NCBI GenBank assembly: GCA_946628415.1
Contig: CAMOWK010000006.1
Span: 62,001-126,000 of the forward strand
From: an uncultured Lachnospiraceae bacterium
GTDB lineage: Bacteria; Bacillota; Clostridia; Lachnospirales; Lachnospiraceae
Direction of reading: 5' to 3'
Length of the DNA: 64,000 bases
Below are positions 45,897-54,753 of this stretch, piece by piece (position 1 is the first letter of the stretch; every line of letters starts with the position of its first letter). The position numbers and the translations under genes are program-made. Below the pieces are notes generated by a model. The model was not told where the DNA came from. It saw nothing but the letters and a program-made list of their open reading frames with translations, and did no database searches.

Positions 45897-47282
45897 TTAT
45901 TGTTCTTTGTCAGCTTCGCCGTTTTCTATAGCAGTAATATGTCCCTCTTCCACTCCTTCCGTGGAGTCCGGCATGAAGAGTATCTTGACCGTTGAAAAGA
46001 CTATACTGATATCACGAAATACACTGGCATTTGCTATATACATAAGATCCATAAGAAGTTTATCGTATGGAGGAGAATTGTACTTTCCGAAAACCTGAGC
46101 ATATCCCGTAAGTCCTGCCTTTGCCTGAAGCCTCAGCTTAAATTCCGGAAGTTCTTCCGTATACTTTGCAGCAACTTCTGGCCTTTCAGCTCTTGGTCCG
46201 ACGAAAGTCATTTCTCCCTTAAGTATATTCCAAAGCTGCGGAAGCTCATCTATTCGAAGTCTTCTTATAACCCTGCCGACTTTAGTCACCCTGCTGTCAT
46301 TCTTACCTGTTGACAGTCTTGCCACGCCATCCTTCTCAGCGTCAGTCCTCATACTTCGGAACTTAACCATACTGAACTCTTTTCCGTCACGGGTAAGTCT
46401 TATCTGCTTATAGAAAACAGGGCCTTTGTCATCAAGCTTTATACATAAAGCAGTGACCAGCATAACCGGCGAAAGAACTATAAGACCAAGTATTGAAAAG
46501 ACTATATCGGCAAGTCGCTTTACGAACAGATACTCAAGAGACGGATTATATCTTTCAATCTTGAGCATGAGAAGATGAAACATGTTCGTCCTTCTTGCAC
46601 CCATAACTATAAGATCCCCGATTCGAGGTATCATGTATGCGGTAATACTGTTATTGATGCAGTATTTAGCTATAATATTTCTGTCATGGCTGTGAACGCC
46701 GACTATAAATACCGTATCTGCATCATCGAGAATACTCATATCCTTGATACAGTTTTCCGCAGAGGTAGTCGCTACAACTTTGAATTTTCTTTCGAGATGA
46801 TATTCATTTATAAGCGAAGAAACTCCCTTTCGCTTATCCCATATGATAACAGTTTTATTTGCGGGAAATGTACTGAAATACCATTTTTGAGCAAGTGTGC
46901 TCCATATAAATGCTACAGGTATCTGAATCAGAAAAACAAGAAGCATGGGCAGAACGTTCGGAAGCTTTCTTATGAGAAGCAGTTCCACTACATACATGAT
47001 TGTATTTACTTCAAGGAGAGAAAGAAGCTGGCTGTATATCATCTCTCCCGTGCCATAGTACGACATCTTAAATGCAGCATATGCCTTTCCGATTATAACG
47101 TAGAGAAGCACATAAAGCCCTATCACAAGCCAGTGTCCGCGCATGGAAAAATAAACCCATAGCTTGTCTGCATAAAATGTATACCAGACTATAACAAAGG
47201 GTATCGTCACAAAAATCGCATCAAGAAGCTTCACAAACTTGACTGTAATATCATGATAGGTTTTTTTCTTAAAGCTATCCAT
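45897..47282 (-). CDS. Polyprenyl glycosylphosphotransferase (initiating sugar transferase)
   Basis: 461 residues. Four or five membrane helices in the first 150 residues, a cytosolic middle domain (about 150-265), then a re-entrant helix and the bacterial sugar transferase domain (KRLADIVFSILGLIVLSPVM, DDKGPVFYKQIR, MVKFRSMRTDAEKDG, RIDELPQLWNILKGEM, VGPRAERPE). It loads a sugar phosphate on undecaprenyl phosphate to begin exopolysaccharide or O-chain synthesis. No other polysaccharide genes lie nearby. A GCGGGATT site is weak. Confidence 0.92.
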   Translation of the reverse strand: MDSFKKKTYHDITVKFVKLLDAIFVTIPFVIVWYTFYADKLWVYFSMRGHWLVIGLYVLLYVIIGKAYAAFKMSYYGTGEMIYSQLLSLLEVNTIMYVVELLLIRKLPNVLPMLLVFLIQIPVAFIWSTLAQKWYFSTFPANKTVIIWDKRKGVSSLINEYHLERKFKVVATTSAENCIKDMSILDDADTVFIVGVHSHDRNIIAKYCINNSITAYMIPRIGDLIVMGARRTNMFHLLMLKIERYNPSLEYLFVKRLADIVFSILGLIVLSPVMLVTALCIKLDDKGPVFYKQIRLTRDGKEFSMVKFRSMRTDAEKDGVARLSTGKNDSRVTKVGRVIRRLRIDELPQLWNILKGEMTFVGPRAERPEVAAKYTEELPEFKLRLQAKAGLTGYAQVFGKYNSPPYDKLLMDLMYIANASVFRDISIVFSTVKILFMPDSTEGVEEGHITAIENGEADKEQ

Positions 47283-47368
47283 TTTAAATCCCGCTCATCT
47301 TCAGTCTTACAAAATAGTATAACACAAATGAAAGCTTATTTGTTTTTTACCGATATGTCAATTACATT

Positions 47369-47482
47369 TCACGGAAACTTACTTGTATTGAATTCCTTTT
47401 CATCCATGGCAACTCCAACCTTATTCTTATCAAGCGAAGCTATGAATTCCCTGACCTCCGGATCAATAGTGAATACATAAAA
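47369..47482 (-). pseudogene. Possible 3' remnant of a gene behind ohrR
   Basis: 37 codons open on the minus strand between TAA-TAA and TGA, reading YVFTIDPEVREFIASLDKNK and so on. The composition looks like real protein, but there is no usable start. It begins just after ohrR. Could be the tail of a deleted gene; the family is unknown. Confidence 0.3.
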
Positions 47483-47506
47483 TTATTATTCTCCTAACTG
47501 CAATTT

Positions 47507-47941
47507 CTATTCTTCATCTAAAAGCTTGTAAAGCAAACGGTACAATTCCTTTGCGTCCTTTTCATTTAGTGTAGAACCATCCATCGACAGTTTCGTTGGT
47601 ATATCCTTGCACTTCTCTTTTAAGGCTTCCCCTTCCTTAGTTATACTTATGATTGTAATCCTCTCATCTTCCTTTGAACGCTGCCTTGTGACATAACCCA
47701 TCTTTTCAAGTCGCTTTAAGAGAGGAGTCAGCGTTCCTGCATCCAGATGAAGAATACTTCCTAACTGTCCAACGCTTTGGCTTTCATGTTCCCAAAGAGC
47801 CATGAGCACCACATACTGGGTATATGTGAGTCCCAGCGGTTTCAGATAAGGTGTATAACTTCCTACAATCTTTCTGCTGCATGCATATAAAGGAAAACAT
47901 AACTGATTTTTTAGTAAAAGCTGTTCGTATTCCTGTGCCAT
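47507..47941 (-). CDS. ohrR: MarR-family peroxide sensor, OhrR type
   Basis: 144-residue winged-helix repressor. The N-terminal KNQLCFPLYACSRK carries the redox cysteine conserved in OhrR; LGLTYTQYVVLMALWE and the LHLDAGTLTPLLKRLEKMGYV recognition helix are typical. Oxidation of the cysteine by organic peroxides would release DNA. The ATG at 47941 has GAGG seven bases upstream. Its promoter has an inverted repeat in the spacer. No ohr peroxidase gene is adjacent; the divergent neighbour is Re-citrate synthase. Confidence 0.88.
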   Translation of the reverse strand: MAQEYEQLLLKNQLCFPLYACSRKIVGSYTPYLKPLGLTYTQYVVLMALWEHESQSVGQLGSILHLDAGTLTPLLKRLEKMGYVTRQRSKEDERITIISITKEGEALKEKCKDIPTKLSMDGSTLNEKDAKELYRLLYKLLDEE

Positions 47942-47981
47942 AGTACAACCTCGCAAATTATATCTTCAAATCTTTTACACT

Positions 47982-48010
47982 ATTATATTTTGCACAATAT
48001 ATTATGTCAA
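47982..48010 (-). promoter_or_regulatory. Consensus ohrR promoter with embedded operator
   Basis: TTGACA (48010-48005), 17 bases, TATAAT (47987-47982): a perfect consensus. The inverted repeat TATATT...AATATA at 47984-48001 fills the spacer and overlaps the -10 box, a good place for OhrR to repress itself. Confidence 0.75.
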
Positions 48011-48047
48011 GAAAAATACTTAAATCTATCTTCTCTATATAATTTAC

Positions 48048-48077
48048 TTTACACATAACGCAACATGTGTATATACT
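48048..48077 (+). promoter_or_regulatory. Possible promoter of the Re-citrate synthase gene
   Basis: TTTACA at 48048-48053 and TATACT at 48072-48077, 18 bases apart, about 60 bases before the start codon and 38 bases from the ohrR promoter. Confidence 0.4.
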
Positions 48078-48136
48078 TGTAAATGCATTTTTGTGACAAA
48101 AAGAGCCTATGATAAATAGAAAAGAGGAGTTGTCAG

Positions 48137-49501
48137 ATGAAAGATATAGTACTTAGCAACAAAACCTACAAGCTGGAACAGGATCCTTATATATATCAGC
48201 TTCAGGACATAGATGAGCCGGAGCTATTCAGGGAAATGTTTCCATATACGGAAACCCCAAAGATAGCCTTTAACTACAGAAGGGTTCCGGAGAATATGCC
48301 CGAAGATATCTTCATAACCGACACCACCTTCCGCGATGGTCAGCAGTCAAGAGCTCCATATACGACCGAACAAATGGTGCATATATATGAGCTTCTTCAC
48401 AAGCTTGGCGGTCCAAACGGCATGATAAGACAGACAGAATTCTTTGTGTATTCAGAAAAAGACAGAAAAGCTCTGGAAAAATGTCTTGAACTCGGTTACA
48501 GATTTCCGGAGATAACCACATGGATAAGAGCTTCAAAAAAAGACTTTGAGCTCGTAAAATCAATAGGAATAAAAGAAACCGGAATACTTGTCAGCTGCTC
48601 GGACTATCATATATTCCACAAGATGGGTCTTACCAGAAAACAGGCTCTTGATAAATATCTCGGCATAGTTTCAGACTGCATCGAAGCAGGGCTTCGCCCA
48701 AGATGTCATTTCGAAGATATTACCCGTGCTGATTTCTACGGTTTTGTAGTTCCTTTTGCGAACAGCCTCATGAAATTGTCTAAGGAAAGCGGCGTACCTG
48801 TAAAAATACGTGCCTGTGATACCATGGGTTACGGCGTTCCTTATCCGGGAGCTGCACTTCCACGAAGTGTATCGGGAATCATATACGGCCTTCAGCATTA
48901 TTCAGATGTTCCATCCGAAATGATAGAATGGCATGGACATAATGATTTCTATAAGGGCGTTGTAAATGCAACTACTGCCTGGATGTATGGTGCAAGTGCC
49001 GTTAACTGTTCACTTCTTGGAATTGGCGAAAGAACCGGAAATGTACCACTCGAGGCTATGGTTTTCGAATATGCTTCTCTTCGCGGTACATTAAACGGTA
49101 TGAATACTCAGGTTATTACAGAAATAGCTGAGTATATACAAAATGAAACTAACTATGAAATTCCACCTATGACTCCGTTTGTTGGAGCAAATTTCAATCT
49201 CACAAGAGCCGGAATCCATGCAGATGGAATGATGAAGAATCCTGAGATTTATAATATATTTGATACAGAAACCCTACTTAACCGTCCTCCTAAGGTATCC
49301 ATCACCAACACTTCCGGAGTTGCCGGTGTTGCATTCTGGGTAAATGAATACCGAAGAAAGCATGGCGAAAGTGAGCTTCCAAAAACTGATGCCATTATCA
49401 GCAAGATATATGACTGGGTCAAATCAGAATATGATTCAGGCAGAGTGACCATGATATCAGATGACGAACTGGAACAGAAATATAAAGAATACCTTATTTA
49501 G
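48137..49501 (+). CDS. Re-citrate synthase (isopropylmalate/homocitrate synthase homologue)
   Basis: Condenses acetyl-CoA and oxaloacetate with Re stereochemistry, the anaerobes' route to citrate and glutamate. 454 residues. It belongs to the DRE-TIM metallolyase family: ITDTTFRDGQQSRAPYT, the EWHGHNDFY metal site and GIGERTGN. The extended N terminus (ELFREMFPYTETPKIAFNYR) and the RCHFEDITRADFYGF block match what I recall of the Clostridium kluyveri enzyme rather than LeuA, which lacks them. Automatic annotation often calls it isopropylmalate synthase. GAGGAG precedes the ATG. Single gene, ended by a hairpin. Confidence 0.87.
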   Translation: MKDIVLSNKTYKLEQDPYIYQLQDIDEPELFREMFPYTETPKIAFNYRRVPENMPEDIFITDTTFRDGQQSRAPYTTEQMVHIYELLHKLGGPNGMIRQTEFFVYSEKDRKALEKCLELGYRFPEITTWIRASKKDFELVKSIGIKETGILVSCSDYHIFHKMGLTRKQALDKYLGIVSDCIEAGLRPRCHFEDITRADFYGFVVPFANSLMKLSKESGVPVKIRACDTMGYGVPYPGAALPRSVSGIIYGLQHYSDVPSEMIEWHGHNDFYKGVVNATTAWMYGASAVNCSLLGIGERTGNVPLEAMVFEYASLRGTLNGMNTQVITEIAEYIQNETNYEIPPMTPFVGANFNLTRAGIHADGMMKNPEIYNIFDTETLLNRPPKVSITNTSGVAGVAFWVNEYRRKHGESELPKTDAIISKIYDWVKSEYDSGRVTMISDDELEQKYKEYLI

Positions 49502-49587
49502 CATAAGCAAAGTCGGTATCCATAGACTTAATTATTTATGTTAGTCCATCATTTATTTTGAAATCATCTTCCAGCAAAACAGAAAAA

Positions 49588-49616
49588 TTGCAGGTAACCC
49601 AATGAGTTACCTGCAA
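49588..49616. terminator. Bidirectional terminator between Re-citrate synthase and the clostripain-like gene
   Basis: TTGCAGGTAAC pairs with GTTACCTGCAA around a seven-base loop, with T-rich runs on both strands (TTTTTC on the minus side). Confidence 0.85.
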
Positions 49617-49669
49617 ACTCTTTTCACTATTATAATCCGAGGCAGTATCTTATCAGTCACATCAAGGAA

Positions 49670-51829
49670 TCAGAATGTGATTTCTCCGTCCCCGGAAACT
49701 GTGAATTCTACATAATCTGTCGCATAGTAATCTCCATAGATATCATCTATACAGAATGAATACTGATAAGAACCTGCTTCCATTAGATTATAAACTATCT
49801 CAAGCTGTCCTGAAACAGTATATTCCAGTCCTGTATATTCACCTATATCATTGCCATTCATATCAATGGAATAATATGTAGGGGTGACAATATCCCCATT
49901 CTTTATCTTTACTATATTTTTGTCGGCTGCACCGGAGTCGTCGATTCCAGACCACGCACCTTCTATGACAATTTCCCCGCTGTCATACTCCTGTTTCATA
50001 CGAAGATTAGTTTCTTCTCCGTTGAGAAGTATAGGCGATGTATAAATAATATACTCTTCGGTCTTTTCGGCCGGATAGATTGCCAGATTCTGTCCATCCG
50101 GAAGTGACAGCCAGTAGCCGTCAAAATTGTCCGTAAATACACCCGTTTCCCAGTCACCTGATATATCGATAGTCTCACCGAGTTCAATAAGATTCTGACC
50201 GTCTTCAGCCAATTCATATACAAGAGCTGAGACTCCCGCCGCATTATTAATACCATCTTCGTCTAAAGTGAAACCGAATACTCCTTCATCATTCACATCT
50301 GGATTTGCAGCAAATGTAATGAATTGACTTTCGCCGGTCTGCTGATAATCATCACAGTAATCCCAGTGCCCGTCATCCTCTGCTTCGCCCCATTCCCATT
50401 CGCCGTCTTCCGAAAACCACTGGTCATCATTATAATCATCTAAAGACTCATCAGTAGCACCGGTTTTATTTTGCCTGTCTACAAATGAAACGTAATACGG
50501 GCTGACAGATACTTTGCTGAAAAGTGAAAGTTCATTTGAACCCTGAACAGAAAGAGGATAGTACATGGAAAGCCCCATGGCATCAGGATGTGTCGAGCCG
50601 CTGACTTTATAAACCACAGCATCTTTTAGAGCAGCAAGCACTGCATCGGAACCTTCAACATAGCTGCTGCAGCCGGATACAATGCCACCGACATCCACCA
50701 TATTAGTATAACCCTCAGACTTATTATTTCCGCCAAAGTTATCAGCCTCTCTGATTTCTCTCACGATCTCAGCAAGTCCGGAATTGTCGGATTCATACAT
50801 GTTCTTCGCAAATGTATTGAATTCTGTCAGAAGCATATCCATCTTAGAGAGATCTGTAACCGAAAGAGTGGTTATATCCGAATCCCCCTCCCTCTCACAG
50901 GACTCAAGGAAACTGTCACATACCACCTTGCCGAGTTCTGCTCCGTCAGCATCAGAATCCTCAGCAAGAAATGAACCTATGGCATTGTAATCCCAGCCGC
51001 TGCCCGGTTCACTCTCTTCCGAGCCATACATATAATCGGCATAGGTTGCAAGAATATTTGCCGTCTCAATCGTTCCCATTAGACAGGCATCAAAGCCTAT
51101 AAAATCAAACTTTCGTCCAGACTTCCCGGCACAGTCATAAAGAGCAGTATCAAGCTCCATAAGGTCTATGGAATCACTGTTATGCATTTCATCAAAGCAG
51201 ACTCCGGTTATGGAACCTCCGCCATGATTCCAAAGAATAAGTCCCATGTGTTCTGAGGGATAAGTTTCAACTCCCCAAGAAAGGAAGTCCGAAAGCGTAT
51301 CTTTGGAGCCCATATTATCGAGAGATTTCTCATCAACCACAGTCATCTCTCCGTTCTGAATCAGAAATCTCTGAAGCTTCTCACAGTCTACATTGTCGTT
51401 ATTCCACTGATTGGTACCGCCGGTTTCAACAATGAATCTTACATTGTCGCTCGGGCTTGCCTGCATCATCTCATCCAGATCCCCGGTACCCGCACTATTA
51501 TCAGATTCAAGATCTGTTCCGCAAATATATACGAAGATAGTCCATGTGTTGTCATCTGTCTTGTTGTCGCCAAGCGAAAGACTCATGCGGTCTATAGTGA
51601 GTTCTCCTGAATTGTTGTTAACGCTCATACTGAGACCTTTAACACCATCAGCTGTACTCGGCGGAGTCTCAGTCTCTTCGTAATCTTCTTCGTACTCATC
51701 CTCGGACTCTTCATCATCACTGTCCTCTCCATAATATTCATCTTCAATCCACTCATCATCCGCGCAGCCGGTAAGAAGAGACACAGCCATGGTGAAAGCA
51801 ATCAACAGTGAAAAAAACTTCTTCTTCAT
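49670..51829 (-). CDS. Clostripain-family (C11) cysteine peptidase, lipoprotein
   Basis: 719 residues. Signal peptide with lipobox LLTGC at about residues 18-22, then a highly acidic linker (about 23-58, mostly Asp/Glu/Tyr). The peptidase domain follows: catalytic His in LILWNHGGGS, catalytic Cys in IGFDACLMG, and TWTIFVYICGTDLES at its start. A beta-rich C-terminal half of about 300 residues is unassigned. Surface-anchored protease with probable Arg/Lys preference, as in other C11 enzymes. The AAGGA site suits the ATG. Confidence 0.9.
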   Translation of the reverse strand: MKKKFFSLLIAFTMAVSLLTGCADDEWIEDEYYGEDSDDEESEDEYEEDYEETETPPSTADGVKGLSMSVNNNSGELTIDRMSLSLGDNKTDDNTWTIFVYICGTDLESDNSAGTGDLDEMMQASPSDNVRFIVETGGTNQWNNDNVDCEKLQRFLIQNGEMTVVDEKSLDNMGSKDTLSDFLSWGVETYPSEHMGLILWNHGGGSITGVCFDEMHNSDSIDLMELDTALYDCAGKSGRKFDFIGFDACLMGTIETANILATYADYMYGSEESEPGSGWDYNAIGSFLAEDSDADGAELGKVVCDSFLESCEREGDSDITTLSVTDLSKMDMLLTEFNTFAKNMYESDNSGLAEIVREIREADNFGGNNKSEGYTNMVDVGGIVSGCSSYVEGSDAVLAALKDAVVYKVSGSTHPDAMGLSMYYPLSVQGSNELSLFSKVSVSPYYVSFVDRQNKTGATDESLDDYNDDQWFSEDGEWEWGEAEDDGHWDYCDDYQQTGESQFITFAANPDVNDEGVFGFTLDEDGINNAAGVSALVYELAEDGQNLIELGETIDISGDWETGVFTDNFDGYWLSLPDGQNLAIYPAEKTEEYIIYTSPILLNGEETNLRMKQEYDSGEIVIEGAWSGIDDSGAADKNIVKIKNGDIVTPTYYSIDMNGNDIGEYTGLEYTVSGQLEIVYNLMEAGSYQYSFCIDDIYGDYYATDYVEFTVSGDGEITF

Positions 51830-51975
51830 AAAAAATCCTTCTCTTTCAAAAAACTCCCCATCCTTATTTTCATATAAAAATTATAACATTATAACGCAGC
51901 TCCTGCCAACTACGTTTCCCGGATATATTGAACTGAAACACTCTGGTTGAATCATCATTTTAATGTAGTAATAGT

Positions 51976-54015
51976 CTACTTTATTTTTATAGTATCCCCT
52001 GTCTCTCCTATAAACATTATATAGCCATCCTTTGGAAGATGTATGACATCTCCATAGTCCACCATATGAGTGCTGTACTTAACATTTCCGAACTTATCAT
52101 ATACATAGACCGCACTATTCTTTGGTCGCTCAAGACTGATATTCTTATTAGCCATAGACTCATCTATATTAAACCAGACTGCTTTTTCGGTCGTAAGACT
52201 CACTTCCTTAACGCCATCCGTAAAGTTCTCAAAATCTGATACCGCTACCGCATCAACATTCGCAGTTGTATGCCCTACTCCCTTTTCATCAATATATAAA
52301 TCATAGACATCTCTGTTTCGGGAACTCGGAATTGTAGCAAAAGCCTCAAGGTGACTTTCATCCACAATTCTAAGCAGACTCACCCCTCCTATACCTATAC
52401 AGATTACATATCCACTATCTTCAAACATCTTTAGTTCTAAAAATGGCTGTTCATAAGTTCCCGAAGAATACTTATCGGAAATGAGTGCGCATTTTATACC
52501 GTCTCTTTCCTGCCATACCTTTAGTACATCATCCGATACCGGATTTACCTCCAGCTTTTCACCGGAATAGTTTTTCTGATATTCACTTATAAGACCACTC
52601 TGTTTTGAAATATTTTCCTGAGTTATATAAACGTTCCCTTCAGCTTCTTCAAAGTCAAATCTTTCGAAGTCTGAATCAACTCTTGCCAAACCTTCTTCTA
52701 CATCTCCCGTCACCTTAACAAAACCATTATCTGTATACATATAGAAGGTGTCTGAGGTACCTGTGCCAAGGGTTTTGACAAGAGCATATTTCATATCCGG
52801 AAATGTAATTTCAGCCGGAGCTCCACTTATCGTATAAAGCCCTTCATACTTTTTATACGAGTCAGGAACTTCACTTTTAAGTTCCACCTCAGGTGCGGTA
52901 GTTTCTTCTACTGTGACACCCTGTTCTTCAAGAGCGATACTCGCAAGCGCTTCTGACATAGCCAGATTATATCCGCTGCTTCCCTCTGCAGTAGTAACAC
53001 ATACGCTTATCTCTTCTTCAGGCATTACAAGCAGAGACGCATGATAATCCTGAGAGTCTCCTCCTTTCCAAAGTGCCTTCACTCCCGCCTCTTTATACAT
53101 AGGAATATCTACCATATCCCAGCCAAGACCATTTTGATCCATGTAATTCGGGTTATATTTCAAACTGTTTGAAATATCAGATGAACTGCTCCAAAGAGTA
53201 GCCATTTCATTCTTGCTTTCTTCAGATAGAAGCCTGTTATCCCCCTTGAAAAATGTACTGCCAAATTCACACGTGTCCGCTGCTGTCGCGTATATTCCAC
53301 CAGAGCCAAAATCCATACAGTATTCAGTTTCATATCTGTTATGACCATCAGGATAAATATCCGCAAGAAGTGGATTTTCAAATACATTATTTGCTGTATA
53401 GGTATTCTCAACACCAATCTTTGCTGCTATATTTTTCTCTACATAGTCGGTGTAACTCATGCCTGATACTCTCTCTACTATTACTTCAAGCAGTTCAAAG
53501 CCATCATTGCAGTAGCTGGCGTATTCACCCGGAGCCGCCTTAAGCTTCTGTGATTTAAGGTTTTCCAGAACATTTGTAGTTGCAACAGAATCATTATCAC
53601 CATAAAGAAACATATTCTTTAAAGTAGAGCCGGATAACCCAGATGTATGATTCATAAGCATCCTGACTGTAATATCCTTATATCTTTCGTCTGCCATGGT
53701 AAAGTCATCTATATACTCCGTAACCGGTGTATCAAGGTCAACCTTTCCCTGATCAACAAGCTGCATCACGGCAGTCGTTACATATACCTTGCTGACGGAA
53801 GCGACACAATATATCTTATCGGGATCAGTCGCAGTCGCTGTTTCATTACCTCTTTCCGAATCAGTTGAGTTCTCTTCTTTACTCTTCGTATCGATTTCCT
53901 TAGCGAAAACCACTCTGCCATTATCCATCGATCTGCTGCTTATGACCGGAGAACCGATCATGGAGATTGCAACTATACCAGCCATAAATCTAATACCATT
54001 CATCTTCTTATTCAT
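51976..54015 (-). CDS. Secreted serine hydrolase, class C beta-lactamase fold
   Basis: 679 residues. N-terminal signal or anchor helix (about 8-25). Serine-lactamase fold: SVSKVY (SxxK) near residue 75, YCNDGFEL (YxN) near residue 165; many relatives are DD-peptidases or esterases. About 300 further residues form an unassigned beta-rich C terminus. The ATG at 54015 has GAGGAA. Its promoter shares a 41-bp element with the ABC operon at 58.2 kb, so the nearby two-component system probably controls it. Confidence 0.88.
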   Translation of the reverse strand: MNKKMNGIRFMAGIVAISMIGSPVISSRSMDNGRVVFAKEIDTKSKEENSTDSERGNETATATDPDKIYCVASVSKVYVTTAVMQLVDQGKVDLDTPVTEYIDDFTMADERYKDITVRMLMNHTSGLSGSTLKNMFLYGDNDSVATTNVLENLKSQKLKAAPGEYASYCNDGFELLEVIVERVSGMSYTDYVEKNIAAKIGVENTYTANNVFENPLLADIYPDGHNRYETEYCMDFGSGGIYATAADTCEFGSTFFKGDNRLLSEESKNEMATLWSSSSDISNSLKYNPNYMDQNGLGWDMVDIPMYKEAGVKALWKGGDSQDYHASLLVMPEEEISVCVTTAEGSSGYNLAMSEALASIALEEQGVTVEETTAPEVELKSEVPDSYKKYEGLYTISGAPAEITFPDMKYALVKTLGTGTSDTFYMYTDNGFVKVTGDVEEGLARVDSDFERFDFEEAEGNVYITQENISKQSGLISEYQKNYSGEKLEVNPVSDDVLKVWQERDGIKCALISDKYSSGTYEQPFLELKMFEDSGYVICIGIGGVSLLRIVDESHLEAFATIPSSRNRDVYDLYIDEKGVGHTTANVDAVAVSDFENFTDGVKEVSLTTEKAVWFNIDESMANKNISLERPKNSAVYVYDKFGNVKYSTHMVDYGDVIHLPKDGYIMFIGETGDTIKIK

Positions 54016-54060
54016 ATCATTTCCTCTTCTAAAATAATACTTAGGGTTTTTATACATAGT

Positions 54061-54124
54061 ATTATAGATGAATGTATTATTATCTTCTTTATCAGACCTT
54101 TATTAAAATCTTATCAAATTCTTA
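54061..54124 (-). promoter_or_regulatory. Activator-type promoter of the serine hydrolase
   Basis: The 41-bp element (54084-54124) contains an 11-bp-spaced repeat (AATTCTTATC/AAATCTTATC on the plus strand). On the minus strand the -10 box TATAAT (54066-54061) lies exactly 17 bases beyond GATAAAGAAG. No -35 consensus is present. 36 of 41 bases match 58200-58240. Confidence 0.75.
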
Positions 54125-54475
54125 TCTACCGCTTTTTTTAGCAATTTCTTTATAATATTTTAATAACCGATTCAGCTGGGCTTCATCTAAATCTTTTGCT
54201 CCCATAGTAATCTCATACAGTATTGGATTATCTTTTTTATGAATGACAGCCGTATCCGCCCTATCATCGTCTGATTCACCTATTAGATAATCTACGCTTG
54301 TTCCGAGAACCTGAGCCATCTGCACTATCGTTGCATGAGTAGGCTTGCGATCTCCCTTCTCATATCTCACGTAAGAACTCTGCGGGATATTCATTCTTCG
54401 AGCCGCTTCTACCCTTGTAATGCCAAGACGTTCTCTTGTTTCTTTTAATCTTTCAGGAATTAGTAATGGTTGCAT
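54122..54475 (-). CDS. XRE-family transcriptional regulator
   Basis: 117 residues. An N-terminal Cro/C1 helix-turn-helix (LGITRVEAARRMNIPQSSY, then KPTHATIVQMAQVLGTSVDYL) is followed by about 50 residues with acidic and helical character. The ATG at 54475 has GAGGAAA; the frame extends 36 bases upstream without a site. A TTGTATACAA palindrome 27-36 bases upstream could be its own operator. It lies between the exporter and the hydrolase, both apparently controlled by the nearby two-component system. Confidence 0.9.
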   Translation of the reverse strand: MQPLLIPERLKETRERLGITRVEAARRMNIPQSSYVRYEKGDRKPTHATIVQMAQVLGTSVDYLIGESDDDRADTAVIHKKDNPILYEITMGAKDLDEAQLNRLLKYYKEIAKKSGR

Positions 54476-54501
54476 ATTATTTCCTCGTTTCTCTCTATTT
54501 A

Positions 54502-54511
54502 TTGTATACAA
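54502..54511. promoter_or_regulatory. Palindrome upstream of the XRE gene, candidate operator
   Basis: TTGTATACAA is a perfect 10-bp palindrome just before the XRE ribosome site. Small XRE repressors commonly bind such sites at their own promoters. Confidence 0.45.
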
Positions 54512-54587
54512 ACAAATTCTTCATACCACATTATTCTTGCAGCAATAAAGCTAATTGTTGATTTAGTAAGACTTTATTTTGAGCATA

Positions 54588-54689
54588 AGAAAAGCCGTCC
54601 TAACCCTAGCAAGTAAGTGACGGCTAATCTTATAACTTAAAACCCTTGCTGGATTGGGTGATGTGCACTCACCCTCCAACTATCTTGGT
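54588..54689 (-). ncRNA. Candidate small RNA with perfect promoter and terminator
   Basis: On the minus strand a consensus promoter is followed by about 100 bases with no ORF. They hold the hairpin GGGTGA-GTGCACA-TCACCC and end in the stem AGCCGTC/GACGGCT followed by TTTTC. The shape resembles antitoxin-type RNAs of Firmicute type I systems, but no toxin ORF overlaps. It could also be an attenuated leader of the XRE gene, whose start is 113 bases beyond the terminator. Confidence 0.65.
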
Positions 54690-54695
54690 AAGAAA

Positions 54696-54724
54696 ATTAT
54701 ACTTTCTTATTTGTAAAATGTCAA
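54696..54724 (-). promoter_or_regulatory. Perfect consensus promoter of the candidate small RNA
   Basis: TTGACA (54724-54719), exactly 17 bases, TATAAT (54701-54696). Confidence 0.8.
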
Positions 54725-54753
54725 TAGCATATCCAAGAGTTATCTATATAGCA

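Noticed and set aside
47253..47480. Plus-strand 75-codon frame between the sugar transferase and ohrR
   Set aside because: Low complexity, no ribosome site, opposite to a more protein-like minus-strand remnant.
48137..49501. Calling this gene 2-isopropylmalate synthase (leuA)
   Set aside because: The N-terminal extension and RCHFEDITRADFYGF block fit Re-citrate synthase, and there is no C-terminal leucine-sensing domain.
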